Positions 53,437-63,602 of a DNA stretch of 64,000 bases are shown piece by piece; positions within the stretch are counted from its first letter, which is position 1; each line of letters begins with the position of its first letter. The stretch is taken from NCBI RefSeq assembly GCF_900110205.1, contig NZ_FOCV01000009.1, forward strand, positions 62,001 to 126,000. The letters run 5' to 3'. The notes beneath the pieces were generated by a model. It was not told where the DNA came from, did no database searches, and saw only the letters and a program-made list of their open reading frames with translations. The stretch comes from Rhizobium tibeticum. GTDB lineage: Bacteria > Pseudomonadota > Alphaproteobacteria > Rhizobiales > Rhizobiaceae. The position numbers and the translations under genes were made by a program.

Positions 53437-54423
53437 ATGACCCCCGCTGTCCGTTTCCAAAAGGTCTCACGCCATTTCGGGCAGGTTCGCGCCGTCGATG
53501 GCGTCAATCTCGAAATCGCGCCGGGCGAATTCTTCGCCATGCTTGGCCCTTCCGGATCCGGCAAGACGACCTGCCTGCGCCTGATTGCAGGCTTCGAGCA
53601 GCCGACGGACGGCCACATCGAAATCTTCGGCGAGACGGCCGAGGGCATTCCGCCTTATCGCCGCAACGTCAACACCGTCTTCCAGGACTACGCGCTCTTC
53701 CCGCATCTCAACATCCTCGACAACGTCGCCTACGGGCTGATGGTCAAGGGCATCGGTAAGGCGGAGCGCACCAAGGCTGCAGAGCAGGCGCTGGAGCTGG
53801 TGAAGCTTCCCGGCTATGGCGCCCGCAAGCCCGGACAGCTTTCCGGCGGCCAGCGCCAGCGCGTCGCGCTCGCCCGCGCCCTCGTCAACAAGCCGAAGGT
53901 CCTTCTCCTCGACGAACCGCTCGGCGCCCTCGATCTGAAGCTGCGCGAGCAGATGCAAGAAGAGCTGAAGAGCCTGCAGCGCGCGCTCGGCATCACCTTC
54001 GTCTTCGTCACCCATGACCAGGGCGAGGCCCTGTCGATGGCAGACCGCGTCGCCGTCTTCAACAACGGCGGCATCGTCCAGGAGGGCACGCCGCACGACA
54101 TCTATAGCCGCCCGAAGACCCGCTTCGTCGCCGATTTCGTTGGCTCCTCGAATGTCATCGCGCCCGAGCTGATGACTTCGCTCGGCGGCGAGAAGCGTTG
54201 GGCGAGCCTGCGCCCGGAAGCGATCCATCTCGCTGGCGACGGCGTCGAGGCGCGCGTCCAGAATGCAAGCTTCCTTGGCGCCGCAACCCGCCTCTCGGTC
54301 GATATCCGCGGCACCCGCCTGCACGTCATGCTGCCGGCCGGCACCAACGTGCCGGATGTCGGCACGAGCGTCCGTCTCGTCTGGCAGCCCTTCGACGTGC
54401 ACTACATGGATGATGCAGCATGA
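53437..54423 (+). CDS. Polyamine-type ABC transporter, ATPase (PotA/PotG-like)
   Basis: A 328-residue single ABC-domain ATPase. Walker A GPSGSGKTT (about residues 38-46), Q-loop NTVFQDYALFPHLNI, signature LSGGQRQRVALARAL and Walker B VLLLDEPLGALD are intact. A C-terminal TOBE-like domain follows (SLRPEAIHLAGD). It powers the two downstream permeases; its stop overlaps the next start by 4 bases (54420-54423), implying coupled translation. Confidence 0.93.
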   Translation: MTPAVRFQKVSRHFGQVRAVDGVNLEIAPGEFFAMLGPSGSGKTTCLRLIAGFEQPTDGHIEIFGETAEGIPPYRRNVNTVFQDYALFPHLNILDNVAYGLMVKGIGKAERTKAAEQALELVKLPGYGARKPGQLSGGQRQRVALARALVNKPKVLLLDEPLGALDLKLREQMQEELKSLQRALGITFVFVTHDQGEALSMADRVAVFNNGGIVQEGTPHDIYSRPKTRFVADFVGSSNVIAPELMTSLGGEKRWASLRPEAIHLAGDGVEARVQNASFLGAATRLSVDIRGTRLHVMLPAGTNVPDVGTSVRLVWQPFDVHYMDDAA

Positions 54424-55394
54424 CAGCGCTTGCCCTCACCAAGCCGGCCGAGCTGCGGGAAACCTCGATCCTGCCCGGCCGCGGCGGTTTCTTCGGACAG
54501 CTCTCCGATGCCTTCTGGCGGCATCCGAAGCTGCTGCTCTTGCTGATGCTGACGCCGCCACTTCTGTGGCTCGGCATCATCTACATCGGCTCGCTGATCG
54601 CACTGCTACTGCAGAGCTTCTTCTCGATCGACGATTTCTCGGGCCTGGTGAACTACGAGTTCACGCTCGCGACCTATGCGCAGCTCCTCAGCCCGACGAA
54701 CTTCGACATCATCATCCGCACCATCGTCATGGCGGCTTTGGTGACGCTGGCCTCCGCCGTCGTCGCCTTCCCCATCGCCTACTATGCCGCCCGCTATGCG
54801 CAAGGCAAATGGAAGGCGCTCTTCTATCTCGGTATCATGCTGCCGCTTTGGTCGAGCTACCTCGTGAAAATCTATGCCTGGAAACTCATCCTCGCCAAGG
54901 AAGGCATTCTCACCTGGATCTTCGCCAAGCTGCAGCTTTCCTGGCTGCTCGACGGTGTCCTCAACCTGCCCGTCATCGGCGGCAATTCGCTGTCGGTCAG
55001 CTATCTCGGCACCTTCCTCGTCTTCGTCTATGTCTGGCTGCCCTACATGATCCTGCCGACGCAGGCCGCACTCGAGCGTGTCCAGGCCAACCTCATCGAA
55101 GCCTCCGCCGATCTCGGTGCAACCCCGAGCCAGACCTTCCGCACCGTGCTGTTCCCGCTGGCGCTGCCCGGCATCGTTGCCGGCTCGATCTTCACCTTCT
55201 CGCTGACCTTGGGCGATTACATCATTCCGCAGATCATCGGCTCGTCGCGCCTTTTCATCGGCCAGGCGGTCTATGCCCAGCAGGGTACCGCCGGCAACGT
55301 CCCGCTCGCGGCCGCCTTCTCCGTCGTTCCGATCGTCATCATGGCCATCTATCTCTGGCTAGCCAAGAAACAGGGGGCCTTCGATGCGCTCTGA
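54420..55394 (+). CDS. Polyamine-type ABC transporter, permease 1 (PotB/PotH-like)
   Basis: A 324-residue inner-membrane permease. After a long cytoplasmic N-terminus, a helix at about residues 37-63 ([20 protein letters not shown]) and five more follow. The EAA-type loop is [26 protein letters not shown], which contacts the ATPase. It overlaps the ATPase gene upstream and the second permease gene downstream (55384-55394), so the block is a tightly coupled operon. Confidence 0.92.
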   Translation: MTALALTKPAELRETSILPGRGGFFGQLSDAFWRHPKLLLLLMLTPPLLWLGIIYIGSLIALLLQSFFSIDDFSGLVNYEFTLATYAQLLSPTNFDIIIRTIVMAALVTLASAVVAFPIAYYAARYAQGKWKALFYLGIMLPLWSSYLVKIYAWKLILAKEGILTWIFAKLQLSWLLDGVLNLPVIGGNSLSVSYLGTFLVFVYVWLPYMILPTQAALERVQANLIEASADLGATPSQTFRTVLFPLALPGIVAGSIFTFSLTLGDYIIPQIIGSSRLFIGQAVYAQQGTAGNVPLAAAFSVVPIVIMAIYLWLAKKQGAFDAL

Positions 55395-56199
55395 CCGTTC
55401 ACAGCGTTCACCACTGCTTCTGAAGATCGCCGCCGCCGGTGGCCTGCTCTTCCTGCATCTGCCGATCCTGTTGATCTTCGTCTACGCCTTCACCACCGAG
55501 GAGAGGAGTTATCAGTGGCCGCCGCCGGGTCTGACGACCCAATGGTTCGCCGTTGCATGGAACCGTCCCGATGTCTGGTCCGCGCTCGGCCTCTCCGTGC
55601 AGGTGGCCTGTGTTGCCACCGCCATCGCTCTGGTACTCGGAACGCTTTGCGCCGCCGCCATCAGCCAGACGAAGTTCTTCGGTCGTGAAGCGATCTCACT
55701 CCTCGTCATCCTGCCGATCGCGCTGCCCGGCATCATCACCGGCATTGCGCTGCGCTCGGCCTTTAGCCTGTTCGACATCCCCTTCTCGGTCTGGACGATC
55801 GTCCTCGGCCACGCGACCTTCTGCGTCGTTGTCGTCTACAACAACGCCGTCGCCCGCTTCCGCCGCACCTCCGGCTCGCTGATCGAGGCGTCGATGGACC
55901 TTGGCGCTGACGGCTTCCAGACCTTCCGCCATGTCATCTTGCCCAATATCGGCACGGCGCTGCTCGCCGGCGGCATGCTTGCCTTCGCGCTGTCGTTCGA
56001 CGAGGTGATCGTGACCACCTTCACCGGCGGTCAGCAATCGACGCTGCCGATCTGGATGCTCGAAGAACTCATCCGTCCGCGCCAGCGCCCGGTCACGAAT
56101 GTGGTCGCAATGGTCGTCGTGCTCGTCACTTTCCTGCCGATCCTGGCAGCCTACTACCTCACCCGCGACGGCGATCAGGTCGCCGGGGCCGGCAAATAA
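55384..56199 (+). CDS. Polyamine-type ABC transporter, permease 2 (PotC/PotI-like)
   Basis: A 271-residue permease with six hydrophobic segments. The first (about 12-34) is followed by the periplasmic [13 protein letters not shown], typical of this subunit, and the EAA loop [20 protein letters not shown]. It forms the heterodimeric channel with permease 1. It starts 11 bases before that gene ends. A REP-like palindrome and the aldehyde dehydrogenase gene follow. Confidence 0.92.
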   Translation: MRSDRSQRSPLLLKIAAAGGLLFLHLPILLIFVYAFTTEERSYQWPPPGLTTQWFAVAWNRPDVWSALGLSVQVACVATAIALVLGTLCAAAISQTKFFGREAISLLVILPIALPGIITGIALRSAFSLFDIPFSVWTIVLGHATFCVVVVYNNAVARFRRTSGSLIEASMDLGADGFQTFRHVILPNIGTALLAGGMLAFALSFDEVIVTTFTGGQQSTLPIWMLEELIRPRQRPVTNVVAMVVVLVTFLPILAAYYLTRDGDQVAGAGK

Positions 56200-56203
56200 C
56201 CCA

Positions 56204-56252
56204 GAGTGGGATGCGGAAAAGTGTGAAGCGGTTTTCCGCCCACATCCCACTC
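56204..56252. repeat. REP-like intergenic palindrome
   Basis: GAGTGGGATG (56204-56213) and CATCCCACTC (56243-56252) pair perfectly. The inner part pairs again (CGGAAAA with TTTTCCG). The sequence looks like the repeated intergenic palindromes common in Rhizobium genomes. It may stop or protect the transporter transcript before the dehydrogenase gene. Confidence 0.65.
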
Positions 56253-56275
56253 GACCAACAACAAGGGAGAACACC

Positions 56276-57703
56276 ATGGACACCGCGATGCTGATTGGAT
56301 CCCGCTTCGAAGCGGGCACGGAAACGGAAGAGCACATCCTGAACCCGAAGACGGGCGAGACAGTGCTTGACCTGCCGGAAGCCTCGATTGGCCAGATCGA
56401 CGCCGCCGTCGATGCCGCGGACAGCGCGTTCAGGAGCTGGTCGCAGACGACACCGGGGGAACGTTCCGGCTACCTCCTGAAGATCGCCGATGCGATCGAG
56501 AAGGACGCGCAGGGCTTTGCAACGCTGGAAGCGCTGAACTGCGGCAAGCCGATCAACGCCGTGCTCAATGACGAAATCCCGGCGATCGTCGATTGTTATC
56601 GCTTCTTCGCCGGCGCCGTGCGCAACCTGCATGGACCGGTCGCCGGAGAGTATCTGCCGAACCACACCTCGATGATCCGCCGTGACCCGGTCGGTATTGT
56701 CGGCTCGATCGCGCCGTGGAACTACCCGCTGATGATGATGGCCTGGAAGCTCGCTCCGGCCATCGCCGGCGGCAACACCGTCGTCTTCAAACCCTCCGAG
56801 CAGACGCCGCTGACGGCGTTGAAGATGGCGAGGCTCCTCGCCGATATCCTGCCCGAGGGCGTCGTCAACGTCATCCTCGGCCGCGGCGAGAGCGTCGGCA
56901 ATGCCCTGATCAACCATCCGAAGATCGGCATGGTCTCGATCACCGGCGATATCGCCACCGGCAAGAAGGTGTTGCAGGCTGCTGCCAAGACCGTCAAGCG
57001 CACGCATCTGGAGCTGGGCGGCAAGGCGCCGGTCATCGTCTTCGACGACGCCGATATCGATGCCGTCGTCGCAGGCATCCGCACCTTCGGCTATTACAAC
57101 GCCGGCCAGGACTGCACCGCCGCCTGCCGCATCTATGCCGACGCCAGGGTCTACGACAAGTTCGTCGCCGACCTCTCCTCGGCCGTCTCCTCGATCAGGT
57201 TCAATCAGGCCGACGACACCGAAAACGAGATCGGCCCGCTGATCTCCAAGCGCCAGCGCGACCGTGTCGAAAGTTTCGTCACCCGGGCTGCCGAGCACAA
57301 GCACATGGAGGTCACGACGGGCGGCAAGTCATCGGGCGAGAAGGGCTTTTTCTTCGCGCCGACGGTCATCGCCGGCGCCATGCAGGACGACGAAATCGTT
57401 CGCCGCGAGGTCTTCGGTCCGGTTGTCTCGGTCACCCGCTTCAGCGATGTCGAGGATGCTGTCACCTGGGCGAACGACAGCGATTACGGCCTCGCCTCGT
57501 CGGTCTGGACCAAAGACATCAGCCGCGGCATGAAGACGGCCGCCCGCCTGCAGTATGGCTGCACCTGGATCAACACCCACTTCATGCTCATCAACGAGAT
57601 GCCGCATGGCGGCTTGAAGCAGTCCGGCTACGGCAAGGACATGTCGGTCTACGCACTGGAAGACTACACCGCCGTCCGGCACGTGATGATCAATCACGGC
57701 TGA
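56276..57703 (+). CDS. Gamma-aminobutyraldehyde dehydrogenase-type aldehyde dehydrogenase
   Basis: A 475-residue NAD-dependent aldehyde dehydrogenase. The catalytic Cys is in [11 protein letters not shown], the general base Glu in LELGGKAPV, the oxyanion Asn in [11 protein letters not shown], and a cofactor-binding Lys in [10 protein letters not shown]. The closest functional class is gamma-aminobutyraldehyde dehydrogenase of putrescine catabolism, which makes GABA; betaine aldehyde dehydrogenase is the main alternative. AAGGGAG is 6 bases before the ATG at 56276. It lies 77 bases after the permease gene and supports a polyamine role for the locus. Confidence 0.88.
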   Translation: MDTAMLIGSRFEAGTETEEHILNPKTGETVLDLPEASIGQIDAAVDAADSAFRSWSQTTPGERSGYLLKIADAIEKDAQGFATLEALNCGKPINAVLNDEIPAIVDCYRFFAGAVRNLHGPVAGEYLPNHTSMIRRDPVGIVGSIAPWNYPLMMMAWKLAPAIAGGNTVVFKPSEQTPLTALKMARLLADILPEGVVNVILGRGESVGNALINHPKIGMVSITGDIATGKKVLQAAAKTVKRTHLELGGKAPVIVFDDADIDAVVAGIRTFGYYNAGQDCTAACRIYADARVYDKFVADLSSAVSSIRFNQADDTENEIGPLISKRQRDRVESFVTRAAEHKHMEVTTGGKSSGEKGFFFAPTVIAGAMQDDEIVRREVFGPVVSVTRFSDVEDAVTWANDSDYGLASSVWTKDISRGMKTAARLQYGCTWINTHFMLINEMPHGGLKQSGYGKDMSVYALEDYTAVRHVMINHG

Positions 57704-57761
57704 CCTGCGCCGGGCCTTACGGCCCGGCAGCTACCCAAACAACATGCAAAGGGGAGCCTGC

Positions 57762-58253
57762 ATGAAACGCCGTGCCATTCTTGCCGCCCTCGGCGGCATC
57801 TGTCTCGCCTCGGCCCTTGCCGGAATGCCGGCTTATGCTGCCGACCAGACGCCGCTGGCGATCGTGCAGTATCTGGCTGCATGGAACGCCCATGACGCCG
57901 CCAAGGCCGCCTCTTATTTCGACGAGAAGGTGAGTTATTACGACGCATCCGTCGGCAAGCCGACAGTCGGCAAGGCCGAAGCCAAGGCTGCCGTGATCGA
58001 CAACGTCATGACCGCCGTGCCCGACTTGAAATGGATGATGCGCGGCGATCCGATCGTCAGTGGAAACAAGGTCTCGTTCGCGTGGACCTTCACAGGAACG
58101 AACAGCGGTGTCTGGGCGGATGGGACGGCCGCCACCAACAAGTCCTTCTCGTTCGACGGCGCCTCGGTCTTCGTCATCGAGAAGGGAGCGATCAAGCAAC
58201 AGTCCGACTACTACGACGCCCTTGGCTTCTACAAGCAACTGGGCCTGATGTAG
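57762..58253 (+). CDS. SnoaL/NTF2-like exported protein
   Basis: A 163-residue protein with a signal peptide (about residues 1-26, ending AYAAD). A SnoaL-like alpha+beta barrel follows, beginning PLAIVQYLAAWNAHDAAKAA and ending FVIEKGAIKQQSDYYDALGF. Family members include small isomerases, hydroxylases and non-enzymatic binding proteins. AAAGGGGAG precedes the ATG at 57762. It is 58 bases after the dehydrogenase gene, so probably the last gene of the polyamine operon, but its reaction is unknown. Confidence 0.8.
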   Translation: MKRRAILAALGGICLASALAGMPAYAADQTPLAIVQYLAAWNAHDAAKAASYFDEKVSYYDASVGKPTVGKAEAKAAVIDNVMTAVPDLKWMMRGDPIVSGNKVSFAWTFTGTNSGVWADGTAATNKSFSFDGASVFVIEKGAIKQQSDYYDALGFYKQLGLM

Positions 58254-58347
58254 CAGACTGCCTCGCCGCGTGCCTGCCGACGTGGCAAACTTGCCTGCGC
58301 GAAGCACTGGCGCCTGAGGGCCATACCAATTGTGGGCCATCGGACAT

Positions 58348-58372
58348 GGAACAATTCTCTTTGCCCCGCGTC
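58348..58372 (+). promoter_or_regulatory. EcfG-type (general stress) promoter
   Basis: GGAAC (58348-58352), 16 bases, then CGTC (58369-58372) fits the alphaproteobacterial EcfG/RpoE2 consensus (GGAAC-N16/17-CGTT) with one mismatch. It lies 32 bases upstream of the DUF1328 gene, a family often in this regulon. Confidence 0.6.
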
Positions 58373-58403
58373 ATCGTGACGTAGAACACGGAGGAAATCA
58401 TCC

Positions 58404-58577
58404 ATGCTCAAATGGGCTCTCATATTTTTCGTTGTGTCCCTGGTCGCCGGCTTCCTCGGTTTTTCCGGCGTCTCAACGGCAACGGCAACGATCGCGCGGG
58501 TTCTGTTCGGCATTGCGCTGGTAATCTTCCTGATCTTCCTCGTCCTCGCGCTGTTGGCTGGCAGTGCGGTGCTTTAG
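58404..58577 (+). CDS. DUF1328 small membrane protein
   Basis: A 57-residue protein of two hydrophobic helices beginning [20 protein letters not shown] and then [18 protein letters not shown], the UPF0391/DUF1328 pattern. GGAGGAA lies 7 bases before the ATG. An EcfG-like promoter is just upstream, consistent with stress induction. Its last 4 bases overlap the end of the convergent cyclase gene. Its role is unknown. Confidence 0.85.
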   Translation: MLKWALIFFVVSLVAGFLGFSGVSTATATIARVLFGIALVIFLIFLVLALLAGSAVL

Positions 58578-59791
58578 CCCGCTGCCAGGCGTTGAGCGGC
58601 GAAAAGAGGCACCGGTTCCTTGAAGCCTTTCAGGGACACTGCTCCCAGACCCTGGAAGGCAAGACCGCGTGCTGCCGCTTCGGCGGCAGCACGCGTATTG
58701 AGGCAGACGAGGGTCTGCGAAGGCCCTGCGACGGAAGAAACACGCGCCGCGAGATTAACCGTCCTTCCGAAGATATCGCCGTCACGCGGCACCACCTGTC
58801 CCGTAGCCACGCCGACCCGCGCAGGCGGCAACTCATCCAAATGGCTTTGCTCCACCAGCGACAACGATGCTTGCACCGCCGAAGCCGCATCCGGGAACAG
58901 CATCATCACCCCATCCCCCAGCGGCTTGACGATCCGTCCGTCGAACGCGCACGAAAGACGTTGCGCGATTGCTTCAAAGCGTGCGGCCTTCTCGGCGGCG
59001 GAAACGTCCCCGATCTCATGCGTCAGCCCGGTGAAACCGGAGAGATCGGCGAAGGCCACGGCCGGCAGGCTCTCCTCGTCACCAGGTTCCAGGCCGTGCT
59101 CGCGCAGAGCATCCTGCAGCCTCCCGACGATGTTGTCGAAAACCGCCTCCTCCAGCATCCGCCGCTGTAGCAGGAAGAGCATTCGGAAACCGACCCGCTG
59201 CAGCGACAGCCGCTTTGCGGCGGAAATCTCCAGAAGATGGCGATAGCTCAGGCCCGCATTCAGCATGGGCTCCTCGACCTCGGCGCGGAAGAGGTCGCGC
59301 ATCGTGTCGACGCAGCGGCGAACCGAATGACCGAAGACGCGCAACACCCGCTCCACGCCTGCAACGGAGGCACCAAGCTGTATGCACTCCGTCAAAAGCC
59401 GGATGAATTCTACATCGTCCTCGCGAAGCGGCTGATCCACCGAAAGCGGCGGCAGACTGGCGCATGCCCTGACGCCATTGAGCATGTCGAGATCGAGTTG
59501 GCCTGCCGTCATCTCAGCCAAAACCAATGCCTCGGTCATCATCACCGGCTCGAACATCAGCTGATTGGCGAACTCCAGAGAAAAGATCTGCCGCTTCAAA
59601 CCTTCCGCCAGCACATCAAGGCCGATGCCGGCATCCTGCAGGGCAAGAATCAATTGGAGCCGGCTGACATCGCTTGCGGCATAGCCGGCATGTCCGGGGC
59701 CGATGATCTGTAAGCGCTCGAGATCGCTGAGGCGGGCATCGTCGCAGCCAGCAAGTGTCAACAATCTCTCACGCAGCAACGCTTCCATCAT
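58574..59791 (-). CDS. Class III adenylate/guanylate cyclase
   Basis: A 405-residue cytosolic protein. The N-terminal 200 residues are helical and may be a regulatory domain. The class III cyclase domain (about 225-395) has metal-binding [15 protein letters not shown] and [15 protein letters not shown], plus the transition-state Asn and Arg in [11 protein letters not shown]. Unlike the cyclase at 18057 it keeps all the recognised catalytic residues. The ATG at 59791 has AGAGG 5 bases upstream; 59821 and 59788 are alternatives. Whether the product is cAMP or cGMP is not determined. Confidence 0.85.
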   Translation of the reverse strand: MMEALLRERLLTLAGCDDARLSDLERLQIIGPGHAGYAASDVSRLQLILALQDAGIGLDVLAEGLKRQIFSLEFANQLMFEPVMMTEALVLAEMTAGQLDLDMLNGVRACASLPPLSVDQPLREDDVEFIRLLTECIQLGASVAGVERVLRVFGHSVRRCVDTMRDLFRAEVEEPMLNAGLSYRHLLEISAAKRLSLQRVGFRMLFLLQRRMLEEAVFDNIVGRLQDALREHGLEPGDEESLPAVAFADLSGFTGLTHEIGDVSAAEKAARFEAIAQRLSCAFDGRIVKPLGDGVMMLFPDAASAVQASLSLVEQSHLDELPPARVGVATGQVVPRDGDIFGRTVNLAARVSSVAGPSQTLVCLNTRAAAEAAARGLAFQGLGAVSLKGFKEPVPLFAAQRLAAG

Positions 59792-59859
59792 AGCAACCTC
59801 TGGAGAAGGAGATTGCTTCATACATCAGATCCGTGTGCCCCTCCACGCAGCCAAAGGGG

Positions 59860-60534
59860 TTAGAGGAGGCTCGCACCGACATTGATGGCAAGCGCCAGGA
59901 TCGTCGTATTGAACAGGAACGACAGGATGGAATGCAGGAGCGTCAGCTTGCGCATGGTCACCGATGTCGTCGCGACGTCGGCCGTCTGCGATGCCACGCC
60001 GATGGTGAACGAGTAATAGAGGAAGTCCCAATAGACCGGCTCGTCATTGCCTTCCGGAAACTTCAGCCCTTCCCCCTTGTCCTCTCCGCCATAGAAGCGA
60101 TGTGCATAGTGTACCGTGAACAAGGTATGCAGGAATGCCCAGGAGATTAGAATCGTGGCGATTGCACCAAGCGCTCGTACGAGTGCTTCGCCTGCCACAG
60201 CTTCCTTGGCTGTATGAAGCTCCAGTGCGATGCCGGCGATGCTGGCGAGCGCCGCCAGGATCGACAGCGCCAGCAGGAAGACGTCTGAAAAGTCAAGATC
60301 CTCCGCCCGCCTGCGGATGCTGGCAACGCTCGCGCGCAACATCCGGCGCCAGGTGAGCGCGGTAAACACGATTGCGCCGACGTTCCAGCCGAAGATCAGG
60401 TTCTGCGGGTTGACCTGGCGGCTGGTCACCAGCAGGAACGTCACCAGCCCGGCGGCCACGGCGACGACGAACACCAAATGCCGTCGCACTTGCCCCATGA
60501 CCCGGCTTTCCCGGTCCTTTGCGTCTTCCGCCAT
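59860..60534 (-). CDS. DUF1345 family membrane protein
   Basis: A 224-residue protein with about five hydrophobic segments and the family segment FHTLFTVHYAHRFY-like in this copy as LHTLFTVHYAHRFYGGE, followed by PVYWDFLYYSFTIGVASQTAD. This is a conserved DUF1345 pattern. The function is unknown. It lies 68 bases upstream of the cyclase start on the same strand and might share its transcript. Confidence 0.82.
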   Translation of the reverse strand: MAEDAKDRESRVMGQVRRHLVFVVAVAAGLVTFLLVTSRQVNPQNLIFGWNVGAIVFTALTWRRMLRASVASIRRRAEDLDFSDVFLLALSILAALASIAGIALELHTAKEAVAGEALVRALGAIATILISWAFLHTLFTVHYAHRFYGGEDKGEGLKFPEGNDEPVYWDFLYYSFTIGVASQTADVATTSVTMRKLTLLHSILSFLFNTTILALAINVGASLL

Positions 60535-60599
60535 TGAACGCTCCGCCCGTGCGAGATCGTCGTTGATATCAGCTTGATGGCAGCGGGAGCAATACGATC

Positions 60600-61328
60600 T
60601 CAGCCGGTCCAGCCACCGTCGACGACATGGATCTGACCTGTCGTGAAGCCGGATTCGTCGCCGGCGAGATAGGTCACGAGAGCAGCAATCTCCTCTGGCG
60701 TTGCAATCCGCCCCATCGGCTGGCGGGCGATGAAATCCTTCAGCGCCTTCTCGTAGTCGCCGGTCGCACGCAGACGATCGTGCAACGACGGACTGTCCAC
60801 AGTGCCGGGGCAGATCGCATTGGCGCGGATGCCTTTGGCAACAAAGTCAGAGGCGATCGACTTGGTGAGCCCGATCACGGCCGCCTTCGACGCGCCGTAG
60901 GCGAAGCGATTGGGCACGCCTTTCACACTGGAGGCGACCGACGCCATGTTGACGATTGACCCCTTACCCTTCTCCAGCATGCCGGGAAGAAAGGTGCGGC
61001 AGGTCGTATACATCGCCCTTGCGTTCAGGTTGAAGGAGAAGTCCCAGTCCTTCTCCTCGCATTCCAAGATCGAGCCTGCATGAACGAAGCCGGCGCAATT
61101 GAAGAGAACGTCGATCGGACCGATCTCCGTCGCGAAGGAGCGAACGGCGTCGCTATCGAGCACATTGAGGGTATGCTTTTCTGCGCCCTCAAGCGTGGAA
61201 AGCGTCTCATTGATATCGGTCGCATAGACATGCGCGCCGAGCAAAAGGAAGCGCTCGGCGCTCGCTCGACCGATACCCTGACCTGCCGCCGTAATGACGA
61301 CTTTCTTGCCTTCCAGACCGTGGCTCAT
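60600..61328 (-). CDS. Short-chain dehydrogenase/reductase (sugar-acid type)
   Basis: A 242-residue classical SDR. The cofactor motif is AAGQGIGRA (near residue 15), the catalytic Ser is in NMASVASSVKG, and Tyr/Lys in AYGASKAAVIG. Sequence and neighbours resemble 2-keto-3-deoxy-L-fuconate dehydrogenases of deoxy-sugar catabolism. GGGAGG is 4 bases before the ATG at 61328; an upstream frame to 61376 is unlikely. It is divergent from a fuconolactonase-type amidohydrolase, its probable pathway partner. Confidence 0.85.
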   Translation of the reverse strand: MSHGLEGKKVVITAAGQGIGRASAERFLLLGAHVYATDINETLSTLEGAEKHTLNVLDSDAVRSFATEIGPIDVLFNCAGFVHAGSILECEEKDWDFSFNLNARAMYTTCRTFLPGMLEKGKGSIVNMASVASSVKGVPNRFAYGASKAAVIGLTKSIASDFVAKGIRANAICPGTVDSPSLHDRLRATGDYEKALKDFIARQPMGRIATPEEIAALVTYLAGDESGFTTGQIHVVDGGWTG

Positions 61329-61540
61329 GCATCCTCCCAAAATCCCAGCGCTTGCGGCGCATTCATTCATATGCAAACAATATATTCAAATTGGCGTCAA
61401 CCTTATAACGCACACTTCGCTCGCTGGAGAAACCCTAGTCAATTTAGAGGCAACGGGCACGGGTAATCTCTGATACCGAGGCGCCACCCCAGATGCCGCA
61501 GCTCGGCGGCAGACAGCATGGCATGAATGGGAGGAACCGC

Positions 61541-62377
61541 ATGCTTTTCGATACTCACCTGCATATCGTCGATCGGCAGGCGCTCGACTATCCCTGGCTC
61601 TCCGGCGCGGGTGATCTCAACCAGGACAACCTCTACGACGACTATGCGCGGGATGCGCTGCGCTGCGGGATCTCCAATGTCCTGCACATGGAAGTGGACG
61701 TCGCCCCCGCGCGCATCGACGACGAGACCAATTATGTCAGGGAAATCAGCCGTCGCCCGGGCAGCCTCGTGCGCGGCGTCATTGCCGCCTGTCGACCGGA
61801 GGAAGAAGGGTTTGCGGACTATCTCGAACGTTCGCTCGACGATCCCTTCGTGAAGGGTTTCCGCCGCGTGCTGCATGTGGCTGCCGACGATACAGCAGCA
61901 CGGCCGCTGTTTCGCGAGAACATCAGGCGGCTATCGGCCACCCGCATGAGTTTCGACCTCTGCGTCTTGCCCTACCAATTCGAAACGGTTCTCGCACTCG
62001 TCGATCATTGCCCGGATGTTTGCTTCATTCTCGACCATTGCGCCAATCCGCCGATCAAAGACGGAATGAACGATGTCTGGCGCAACGGCATCGGCGAGTT
62101 TTCCCGACGCCCGAATGTGACCGCCAAGATCTCTGGCGTCATCGCCTATGGCGATCTCGAAAACTGGTCGGTCGACAGTCTGCGTCCCTATGTCGAGCAT
62201 ACGATCGAGAGCTTCGGCTGGGATCGCGTCGTCTGGGGTAGCGATTGGCCGGTCTGCACGCTCGGCGGCGGCCTCACGCCTTGGGTCGCCGCAACGCACG
62301 CGTTGACATCGGGCTGCAGCGCGCAGGAGCGCGACAAGCTCTACCAGGCAAACGCGAAACGCATCTGGCCGATGTGA
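61541..62377 (+). CDS. Amidohydrolase 2 (L-fuconolactonase-like)
   Basis: A 278-residue metal-dependent amidohydrolase. The N-terminal metal motif is DTHLHIVDRQ. Further conserved pieces are CFILDHCANPPI and the late WGSDWPVCTLGG. This is the amidohydrolase-2 pattern that includes L-fuconolactonase, which opens a sugar lactone. GGGAGG lies 6 bases before the ATG at 61541. Divergent from the SDR gene, 212 bases away. Together they fit two steps of an L-fucose- or L-rhamnose-like oxidative pathway, but dehydratase and first dehydrogenase genes are not in the window. Confidence 0.85.
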   Translation: MLFDTHLHIVDRQALDYPWLSGAGDLNQDNLYDDYARDALRCGISNVLHMEVDVAPARIDDETNYVREISRRPGSLVRGVIAACRPEEEGFADYLERSLDDPFVKGFRRVLHVAADDTAARPLFRENIRRLSATRMSFDLCVLPYQFETVLALVDHCPDVCFILDHCANPPIKDGMNDVWRNGIGEFSRRPNVTAKISGVIAYGDLENWSVDSLRPYVEHTIESFGWDRVVWGSDWPVCTLGGGLTPWVAATHALTSGCSAQERDKLYQANAKRIWPM

Positions 62378-62586
62378 AAACCAAAGAGGGCAGTGCCACT
62401 TCAAACCGCTGACAAGTCAGCCTCGCTCATCCTCGAGGCGGCGATCCAGCGCGTTCAAGTCCTTGAGAAAAGGTTCTTTTCACGACGCAGACGCGCCGCG
62501 GCTGGAGTCCCATGACAAGCACAGCAATGAGGGTGACGGGAGGATCCGCACCAAACTTGAAGCGACCGCTATCAACAAAGAGAAAG

Positions 62587-62611
62587 AGGGCAGCGCCATC
62601 GGCCCCGCCCT
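62587..62611. terminator. Terminator after tal
   Basis: An 11-position GC-rich stem with one mismatch and a GATG loop on the minus strand lies 26 bases beyond the tal stop and is followed by TCTTTCTCTTTG. This is a probable Rho-independent terminator. Confidence 0.7.
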
Positions 62612-62636
62612 TCTCAAAATCCAATGCTCGAAAGCC

Positions 62637-63602
62637 TCAGGCGGCTGCGAGCTGCAGTTCCTTCTGGACCATGGCGCGCAGCGTGCCGAGATCCTTAGCG
62701 AAAGCGCGGATGCCCTCAGCGAGCTTTTCGGTCGCCATGGCGTCTTCGTTCATCATCCAGCGGAAGGTCTTCTCGTCGATCGCGATCTTCGGGGCCGGCT
62801 TCGTCACGTCAGGCGACAGCTTGCGCTCGAGCTTGCCCTGATCGTTGGAGAGTTCGTCAAGCAGGTTCGGGGCGATCGTCAGGCGATCGCAACCGGCCAG
62901 CGCCTCGATTTCACCAGCGCTGCGGAACGATGCACCCATGACGATCGTCTTGATGTCGTTGGCCTTGTAATAATTGTAGATGTCACGGACGGAGATGACG
63001 CCCGGATCTTCCTCAGGCGTGAATTCCTTGCCCATCGATTTCTTGTACCAGTCGAGAATGCGGCCGACGAAGGGCGAGATCAGGAACACCTTGGCGTCGG
63101 CGCATGCAACGGCCTGGGCCTTCGAGAAGAGAAGCGTCAGGTTGCAGTCGATGCCTTCCTTCTGCAGGATTTCGGCAGCGCGGATGCCTTCCCAGGTGGA
63201 AGCCAGCTTGATGAGGATGCGGTCGCGCTCGATGCCGCGTTCCTTGTAGGCCGCGATGATGGAACGTGCCTTGGCAAGCGACGCTTCGGTATCGAAGGAG
63301 AGGTCCGCATCGACTTCGGTCGACACCCGGCCCGGAACGAGCTTCACAAGTGCAGCGCCGACGGAAATCGCCAGACGATCGGCAACGGCCACGGAAACGG
63401 CCTCTGGATTGCCGCCCTGCTTTTTGCCCCAGGAAACGGCTTCCTTGACCGTATCTGCAAACATCGGCGTACCGAGTGCCTTCAGGACGATGCTTGGGTT
63501 CGTCGTGCAATCGACGGGTTTCAGACGGGCAACGGCTTCGATGTCACCGGTATCGGCAACGACCGTGGTGATCTCGCGGAGTTGGTCAAGCTTGGATGTC
63601 AT
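62637..63602 (-). CDS. tal: Transaldolase
   Basis: A 321-residue class I transaldolase of the TalB length class, moving a dihydroxyacetone unit between sugar phosphates in the non-oxidative pentose phosphate pathway. The Schiff-base Lys is in [12 protein letters not shown]. Other family blocks are [30 protein letters not shown] and [14 protein letters not shown]. The ATG at 63602 begins the homologous [14 protein letters not shown]; a GGAC site lies upstream. It links with the xylose pathway of this window at the metabolic level but is transcribed alone. Confidence 0.95.
   Translation of the reverse strand: MTSKLDQLREITTVVADTGDIEAVARLKPVDCTTNPSIVLKALGTPMFADTVKEAVSWGKKQGGNPEAVSVAVADRLAISVGAALVKLVPGRVSTEVDADLSFDTEASLAKARSIIAAYKERGIERDRILIKLASTWEGIRAAEILQKEGIDCNLTLLFSKAQAVACADAKVFLISPFVGRILDWYKKSMGKEFTPEEDPGVISVRDIYNYYKANDIKTIVMGASFRSAGEIEALAGCDRLTIAPNLLDELSNDQGKLERKLSPDVTKPAPKIAIDEKTFRWMMNEDAMATEKLAEGIRAFAKDLGTLRAMVQKELQLAAA

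Noticed and set aside
62427..62624. 65-codon minus-strand frame after tal
   Set aside because: It runs through the predicted tal terminator and has no family resemblance or ribosome-binding site.
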